From assembly GCA_030159075.1 (NCBI GenBank), contig BROG01000128.1, positions 548,501 to 612,500 on the forward strand: DNA of 64,000 nucleotides, given 5' to 3'. This document shows positions 58,208 to 64,000 of the stretch, in pieces. The notes beneath the pieces are model-generated. The model ran no database searches, was not told the DNA's origin, and saw only the letters and a program-made list of their open reading frames with translations. The first letter of the stretch is position 1. Every line of letters begins with the position of its first letter. This stretch comes from Atrina japonica (lineage: Eukaryota > Mollusca > Bivalvia > Pterioida > Pinnidae). Both the position numbers and the translations under genes were made by a program.

Positions 58208-58250
58208 CTTTCACTTGATAAAAGGCCAAATGGCCAAAAATTTGTGAAAC
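58208..58250 (+). ncRNA. degenerate hammerhead-like core, possible Penelope remnant
   Basis: CTTGATAAAAGGCCAAATGG, CCAAAAATTT keeps the layout of a hammerhead core (CUGAUGA, stem II, GAAA). A perfect GGCC/GGCC stem closes an AAAT loop, followed by AAAA. Such cores with GGCC stems occur in Penelope-like retroelements. The catalytic bases are altered (TTGATAA for CTGATGA, AAAA for GAAA), so it is presumed inactive. No reverse transcriptase is seen nearby. Confidence 0.3.
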
Positions 58251-58276
58251 TGAGTGTTTTTCTGTTTATTTCGCAT

Positions 58277-58389
58277 GTATATATATATATATATATATAT
58301 ATATTGGCGAGTAAAAGTTTCTGGCTGGCTAGTAAAATTTCTGGTTCACTGGCCAAATGAAGAGTGAATTTTTTTAGTGTTGTAGAGCC

Positions 58390-58438
<49 letters not shown>
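58277..58438 (+). repeat. two (AT)n tracts around a short spacer
   Basis: (AT)n at 58277-58303 and 58393-58436. The spacer has GGCGAGTAAAAGTTTCTGGC and GGCTAGTAAAATTTCTGG, a small direct repeat. Confidence 0.9.
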
Positions 58439-58439
<1 letters not shown>

Positions 58440-58575
58440 AAAGTTATACGAAGCTGACAATATAGATATACAAATCTGATAGTTATACAATAGTTATAAA
58501 CCTTAGAATTGTGATTGGTATCTCACTCAAAACGAAATGTACAACAGAAATTAGCCATACCATGACAATACTCAC

Positions 58576-58604
58576 TTAAATCTTTCCATAGCCATAAATA
58601 TTTG
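58576..58604 (-). CDS. candidate 29-bp micro-exon (tentative)
   Basis: On the minus strand a textbook acceptor, GTTCTTTATTTCTGACAG, is followed 29 bases later by a strong donor, TTTAA|GTGAGTATTG. In phase 0 it reads QIFMAMERF and leaves two bases, which is what exon 52161-51977 needs. It cannot follow exon 59085-58967 directly, because the required frame would end in TAA. It may belong to an alternative form, or an exon may be missing. The splice sites are better than the coding evidence. Confidence 0.3.
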
Positions 58605-58966
58605 CTGTCAGAAATAAAGAACTGTATTAGAAAACTCATTTTAAATTTTCTTGTTTTAATTATTTTCTGTAAGCTTACTGTTTTCTCAGTCTCATGCTAC
58701 CTGACACTTTTGCCACAACTTATTCTTGTGTTTTGTTTACATGTTTAATAGGATTATGTAACTTGCATTGACTTTTTGAAAATAATTGCAAAAAGTTGAT
58801 GGAACTAACCCAGCAGATTTTTTAACTAGATTGTATTTTGACAACTGTAACTTAACTATATCATATAATGTCATTTTAGATAAAGTTTAAATCAAAGAAT
58901 TTTGGCTTATTCTAGAAATTCATATCAAAGCTTTCGTTAGAATCCCAGTATTCTGTGATGGTTTAC

Positions 58967-59085
58967 CAAACATTCTTTCTATGATAGTTTTAATACTGAT
59001 GAAATTTTGGTGATTTTCCCCTGAATTTCGGTCTGTATCATGAGTATCACCCTGAGCTTCATTGTTGGTATATTTCATGATACTA
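58967..59085 (-). CDS. candidate internal exon, 119 bp, unknown protein
   Basis: On the minus strand a long pyrimidine tract and acceptor (TTTATTTTTTCATGTTTGGC then TTCAG) precede one completing base and 39 codons reading SIMKYTNNEAQGDTHDTDRN and on to SIKTIIERMF. It ends one base into a codon at the donor ATGTTTG|GTAAAC. The other two frames stop within 30 bases. The first half is Asn/Asp/Gly-rich and probably disordered; the end is helix-like. It is the most upstream candidate exon of the proposed minus-strand gene in this window. Family unknown. Confidence 0.5.
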
Positions 59086-59970
59086 CTGAAGCCAAACATG
59101 AAAAAATAAATAGACGTGTTTAATTTGACCCGACCATCCCCCTGAAAAGCCATGACCCAATTTTTTTAGGCAGGTTTGCCCATTGACTTATTTTTCTTAT
59201 AAAACTTAGATCTTAAATTTTGCTCAATTTATATAAAAATCTATATGAAAAAATTTTTTTTTAATAATGGCTACCGACTGACTCATTTCTAAAACTATTG
59301 CTTGTGGCACTTTAAACAAATAATGTTTTGATGATGGTCTCCCTTATTAGGATAATTATGTTACATGTGACTCAGGTCATCCATTATAATCTGTTGCCAC
59401 CTTCTTCTTGCAGCTCATCTTCTGATAGTTTACAAAGACAAATTAGAATGGAAATACATTTTGTAAAATGCATATCAAATTTCCTCCATTAAATATTCAT
59501 TCACTGAATGAATATAACACAGACTTAATGACTGTAAATATGACCTTGTCATGTAAAATCTACATAAATTGTTTGAAATTGTGCCCAAAAGACTTAGAAC
59601 TTTTAGAGTAAGTGAATTTTTTAGAAAATATATCTATGGTTTCCAAACTTTCAGATAGTTCCAATAAAGCAAGATGTTTTAGATAAACACTTTAGATACA
59701 TAATAAGAACTCATCTTAACCATGGACAAAATTGATGTAAAAGTTCTCTTGTTAATAGATATGTATACCTTGTCTTTGAGGTTAAGATATCAACACCTAA
59801 GGAAGCAATAAATGATGAACACCATTATACTATGCAGTATCTGGCCCTAATGAAATACCCAAAGTAGACCGTGAGGTCATGCTACTTGATATGCGAGGGG
59901 GCTTTTCAAAGTAAAAATTTAGCATAGCAACACCTTGATCAATTTTGGGACTCACCTTTTGCAGTATTAA
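59086..59970. other. AT-rich, presumed intron
   Basis: No supported feature. Confidence 0.4.
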
Positions 59971-60110
<140 letters not shown>

Positions 60111-60111
60111 T

Positions 60112-60240
60112 ATACAGTGAAACCTGCATACAAGGGTCACCCAGGAGACCAGAAAATATTTACCTTTATGTGCAGGTGACCCTTATATACAGGTTTGATT
60201 TAATTGAAGTATGCAGTCAAGGAACTTGAAAAAGCTGGCC
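60112..60240. mobile_element. truncated CAGT-ended MITE
   Basis: CAGTGAAACCTGCATACAAG, GACCAGAAAATATTTACC, TATGTGCAGGTGACCCTTAT and GTATGCAGTCAAGGAACTTG follow the copy at 4820-4979. The right end is lost into a (TA)n tract (60243-60284). Confidence 0.7.
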
Positions 60241-60284
60241 ATTATATATATATATATATATATAATGTATATATATATATATCT

Positions 60285-60568
60285 CCATTAACTTTAATTA
60301 CTATCCTTAATCTGTCAGGGATTAATTGAAATACAGTTTTTATCATTTTGGAGTCAGTGGAGGTCCAGATTTTTCTGTGACACAGAAGAGATGTAGTGTT
60401 TTTAATATCTTCTAATTAATGGTTAAGACAAGAGTTAAATGAAATTCCATATATTTTCAATTATATTGATATCGGATGTCTGACTAGGTCATTTAAAAGT
60501 GTTGATTCCATTTTTGTCTTCATGCCTGCAAGACATAGGAATTGCAATTTCTGTCAGGCGGCAGCATC
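60285..60568. other. unassigned spacer
   Basis: No supported feature. Confidence 0.4.
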
Positions 60569-61010
60569 AACATTTCCTTTCCGGAACAAAACTCCTAAAA
60601 TATTGGGTGGATTGGAACCACGCTTCACACAAATGATCCTCATGTAGCCTAGATGTGCCATACTGGGTACCAGAGCTGGTTTGACCTAATTTCTGGAAAT
60701 TAGGACACTGTCACTAAAGTAACATTTCTGGAGCAGAACCCCTATACTACTGGGTGGATTGGAACCATTCTTCACACAAATGATCCCTATTGTAGCCTAG
60801 ATGTGCCTTTTTGGGTACCATAGCTTGTCTGACCTGATTTCGGGAAAGTAGTGCACAGTCACTGAAAAACTTATTTCTGTAGCAGAACACATAACTGCTG
60901 AGTGGATTGGAACCATACTGTAACTCAAATGATCACTGTTAACCCTAGATTTTCCTTATTGGTTACCAGAGTTGGTCTGTCCTACTCTCTGGGAAGTATG
61001 TCATGTTAAT
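60569..61010 (+). repeat. three diverged ~149-bp tandem units
   Basis: Units start near 60569, 60719 and 60868. Each has a CTGGAGCAGAAC-type start, then TGGGTGGATTGGAACCA, TTCACACAAATGATC, GCCTAGATGTGCC, TTGGGTACCA, and CTGACCTAATTTCTGG. The third is the most diverged. Part of a dispersed element or a decayed short array; no coding frame. Confidence 0.75.
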
Positions 61011-61105
61011 TTAAAATCATTATTGATTGTATGTCACGGCAGGTGACATATAGCTCTGTATGTTTTAGCAACATATTGCTTATGAGAAAATTGTATTTTA
61101 GATTT

Positions 61106-61380
61106 CTAAGTGTGCTGAAAAATTGTTGAAGGGATCCTTCCATATATAATGAATAAGTTAGATAGGACAATGATTATCATTTTTAAAATTTTAAAAGCCC
61201 AGAAATTGTCGGGTTGCTTAGATCCATTCATTTCTGTCACTGAAAATTCGAAGTCTACCTTCTCTAGGTATATTTTCTCATGATTCTGTTGACATTTATC
61301 GCTGAAAATAGTTCTGGATATTCTTTGTACCAACTTTAATATTTTTGCTAATATTTCTTGAAGATAATCCGTTTCCTCAT
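61106..61380 (-). other. short coding-like frame, unassigned
   Basis: The minus frame is open from about 61378 to 61106 and reads EETDYLQEILAKIL, then SDKCQQNHEKIYLEKVDFEF and SKQPDNFWAF. Composition is protein-like, but the acceptor side has no pyrimidine tract and the only donor-like site is GAGAAG|GTAGAC. It could be an exon of the same minus-strand gene or an old coding remnant. Confidence 0.25.
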
Positions 61381-61654
61381 ATCTTTATTATCATCTGCTT
61401 GTCTTAGGTTGCTAAGTCATGACTTCAGGGCGCCATGTTAATTGCCATGTATTAAATCCCTGATTAAATTGGACTATGGGGAACCCATGCATTTCTAGAT
61501 CAATACAGTGCAGATTGAACTAGTGACAGGTAAAGTTTAATTCTGTTTTATTAACCATGCAACTATTAAAACACATGCTAATTTTCATTAAGGAATTATG
61601 TTTTCGATTTTTAAGTCAACTTTGGGTACTTTATTCAGACCAGATACTAAGTGC

Positions 61655-62205
61655 TTGGTGTTATAAAAACCCACTCATATATCTAAGTACTTGATATTAT
61701 AATATAACACTTATGAACCTAAGTGCCTGGTATAATAATAATACACATATACTTTAAGTGTTTGATATCATAACAAAACACTTATATACCTCAAGTGCTT
61801 GATATAGTAAAACACTTATATACCTCAAGTGCTTGATATAGTAAAACACTTATATACCTTAAGTGCTTGATATCATAATAAAACACTTATATACCTCAAG
61901 TGCTTGATATAGTAAAACACTTATATACCTTAAGTGCTTGATATAGTAAAACACTTATATACCTTAAGTGCTTGATATCATAATAAAACACTTATATACC
62001 TCAAGTGCTTGATATAGTAAAACACTTATATACCTTAAGTGCTTGATATCATAATAAAACATGTATATATTATCTAAGTGCTTGATTTCACAACAAAACA
62101 CATATGTGTCTAATTGCATGATGTCATAATGAAACACTTTTGTATCTAAATGCTTGATATTATATTAAGAAACTTATCTAAGTGCTCAAGCATAATAAAA
62201 CATTA
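61655..62205 (+). repeat. ~37-bp minisatellite (AAGTGCTTGATAT)
   Basis: About 14 copies of ACACTTATATACCTTAAGTG, CTTGATATCATAATAAA. Two unit lengths differ by presence of CATAAT against GTAA. Copies drift after 62050. Confidence 0.9.
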
Positions 62206-62814
62206 TACTTGCCAACTCTCTCAATTTCTGCTGGAGACTCCAGATTGTTGCCCTTTTTCCCGATCTTTTGATCACTGTTTTAAAAACCCTTCTTTCTCAT
62301 GATTTTTAAATATTTCCTTCCAAAAATGATAAATGTGCCTAAATTTGAAAAATGACAAGCAAGATTTCCACTGCATGAAACAATACACTAATTTTCAAAA
62401 AAGTTTTGTAACCAATCAGAGGCTGGTTTGTATCCCTCATCATTGTTTGATTGGTTTTAGTGATGTGTTGTGGGAGTGACTAAATGCTGTCATGGAGTAC
62501 CAAGGGCATCCAGCATACCTGTCAAGTCTACCGATTTCGGTGGTAGTCCACCAATTTTTCTATTCATCTACCTCTTGTCTACCGCTGAGAAAAAATCTAC
62601 TGATTTCTACCAGTTTTTCTAATTTTCAACTGATTTACCTATATTTCTTCAATGCTTCTTGTCCATTTTCCGGCGATCGGTAGACGTTTTTGACAGCATT
62701 AAATGTTCAAAATCGTAAATTTCAGTCTATTAATTGGCGACAAAAAATAGCTTGAAATTTCTGGCGCTTCCATATCATTGAAGTATTAAGACATCTATTC
62801 TAGGTTATATAATT
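62206..62814. mobile_element. insertion splitting the 37-bp array
   Basis: The array stops at about 62205 and resumes at about 62815 with the same unit. The insert has two loosely related modules: ACTTGCCAACTCTCTCAATT, TCTGCTGGAGACTCCAG at 62209, and ACCTGTCAAGTCTACCGATT, TCGGTGGTAGTCCACC at 62516. These are GC-richer 'GCCAACTCTCCCGATTT'-type sequences. Ends not resolved. Confidence 0.45.
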
Positions 62815-62975
62815 GGCAAATATGAAACACTTATGTACCTGCTTGATATCATAATGAAACACTTATATACCTTACGTGCTTGATGTAATAAAACACATGT
62901 ATTTAAGTTTTTTATATCATAATAAAACATTTATATTCCTTAAGTGCTTTATATCATACAAAAAACACTTTTATT
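62815..62975 (+). repeat. 37-bp minisatellite, distal block
   Basis: Four degraded copies of the unit at 61655-62205 (ATGAAACACTTATATACCTT, ACGTGCTTGATGTAATAAAA). Confidence 0.8.
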
Positions 62976-63370
62976 ACATGACTCTCTTATTGTCTAGTTT
63001 CTGATTGGCTCGTTTCATACTTTCTGTTCATGTTCTATCGTTATATTAACCCTTAAATCCTTTTGTAGAGGGATAATCATTCAACACATTGAGGTCGTAC
63101 TGAGAAATAGCACAAGGGAATTCCCAAACTTTGGCACACTCACCGTTCATTGTATAGCCAATCATCAATGCTGTTTAGCTATATTTAGCGTCAAGGAAGT
63201 GCATTGAAGATGACTGATGATCAGAGTGTAAACAAATGTTTTCTTTTGCCACTATTGACGATAATGATGTCCAAACATTATTGGAAGAGAAGGATTCTAT
63301 AAATACTAGACGTGCAACACATTTATGGTAGCCATTTAAAACTGTTGTATTTTAGTTGTTCATCCCGAAA
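62976..63370. other. unassigned spacer
   Basis: No supported feature. Confidence 0.4.
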
Positions 63371-64000
63371 AGGATTACAATACTTGGCTAGACTGCAACA
63401 TACAGTACTTACAATACGTGGCTAGACTCCCACATAATTACAATACATGGCTAGACTCCCACATACTTACAATACATGGCTAGACTCCCACATACTTATA
63501 ATACCTGGCTAGACTCCCACATACTTACAATATGTGGCTAGACTCCCACATACTTACAATACATGGCTAGACTCCCACATACTTACAATATATGGCTAGA
63601 CTCCCACATACTTACTAGCCTAATATTTGTCAGATTTACACAGGATGAATACAATCACAAAATGGGCTAGACTCCCACATACTTACAATATGTGGCTACA
63701 CTCCCACATACTTACAAAACTTGGCTAGACTCTCACATACTTACAATATGTGACTAAATTCCCACATACTTACAATATGTGGCTAGATTCCCACATACTT
63801 ACAATATGTGGCTAAATTCCCACATTCTTAAAATACTTGGCTGGATTCCCACATACTTACAATACGTAGCTAGACTCCACATACTTACAATACGTGGCTA
63901 GATTCCCACATACTTACAATACGTGGCTACACTCCCACATACTTACAATACATGGCTAGACTCCCACATACTTACAATACGTGGCTAGACTCCTACATAC
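63371..64000 (+). repeat. 29-bp minisatellite running off the window
   Basis: About 20 copies of TACTTACAATACATGGCTAG, ACTCCCACA, with variants at ACATGG/ACGTGG/TATGTGG and one 50-bp interruption at 63617-63660. The array continues past the right edge. Confidence 0.95.

Overview
The window looks like intergenic and intronic DNA from a marine invertebrate, most probably a bivalve mollusc. It is AT-rich, has no bacterial-type operons or long genuine reading frames, and is packed with minisatellites, (TA)n tracts, tRNA-derived SINEs and small inverted-repeat transposons. Dispersed elements beginning TTTTTAGCTCA(C/T)CTGA and ending GGGCCTCTTGTTAT, and elements carrying 'GCCATCTTGGATTTTGAC', are of a kind I associate with bivalve genomes. 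Species assignment is inference. Long open frames inside the arrays (12-, 26- and 27-residue periods) are by-products of repeat units whose length is a multiple of three, or pairs of units that sum to one; they are not annotated as genes.

The only coding signal that looks cellular is a set of short minus-strand exons, each an open frame between a plausible acceptor and donor. The better supported ones are 59085-58967, 52161-51977, 41176-41065, 23022-22822, 14938-14805 and 11082-11003. Weaker ones are 58604-58576, 19031-18991 and 8018-7979. They may be parts of one gene transcribed right to left across more than 50 kb, with introns filled by repeats. Phases of 58604>52161, 41176>23022 and 19031>14938 join directly; the other junctions need exons I did not find. 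I do not recognise the protein. A frameshifted Crypton/DUF3504-like fragment lies at 8710-9130 on the minus strand.

Layout. 0-10 kb: a 35-bp array, a nested element pair, small TIR elements, a 36-bp array, SINEs and the Crypton-like fragment. 11-19 kb: exons, a SINE split by a TIR element, a TG microsatellite, a (TA)n array interleaved with five unit copies, and a CCTCACTTA-type minisatellite. 20-28 kb: a MITE expanded into a minisatellite and carrying a nested repeat, then a four-level nest (24181-27852) containing a SINE with a 10-bp target duplication and a 2.4-kb TA-flanked element. 29-40 kb: four large arrays, including a 2-kb satellite built from a tRNA-like SINE head and a 1.8-kb expanded MITE. 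41-50 kb: an exon, then a 5.7-kb array of 40/41-bp units with internal segmental duplication. 50-64 kb: a three-arm hairpin, exons, a second large nest with two copies of a 9-bp-TSD MITE, an unexpanded MITE that serves as reference for the 38-kb expansion, a GC-rich hairpin, and three terminal minisatellites.

A recurring theme is that several minisatellites can be traced to pieces of transposable elements (SINE head, MITE arm), with the unexpanded relative also present in the window. Distances and alignments were made by eye.
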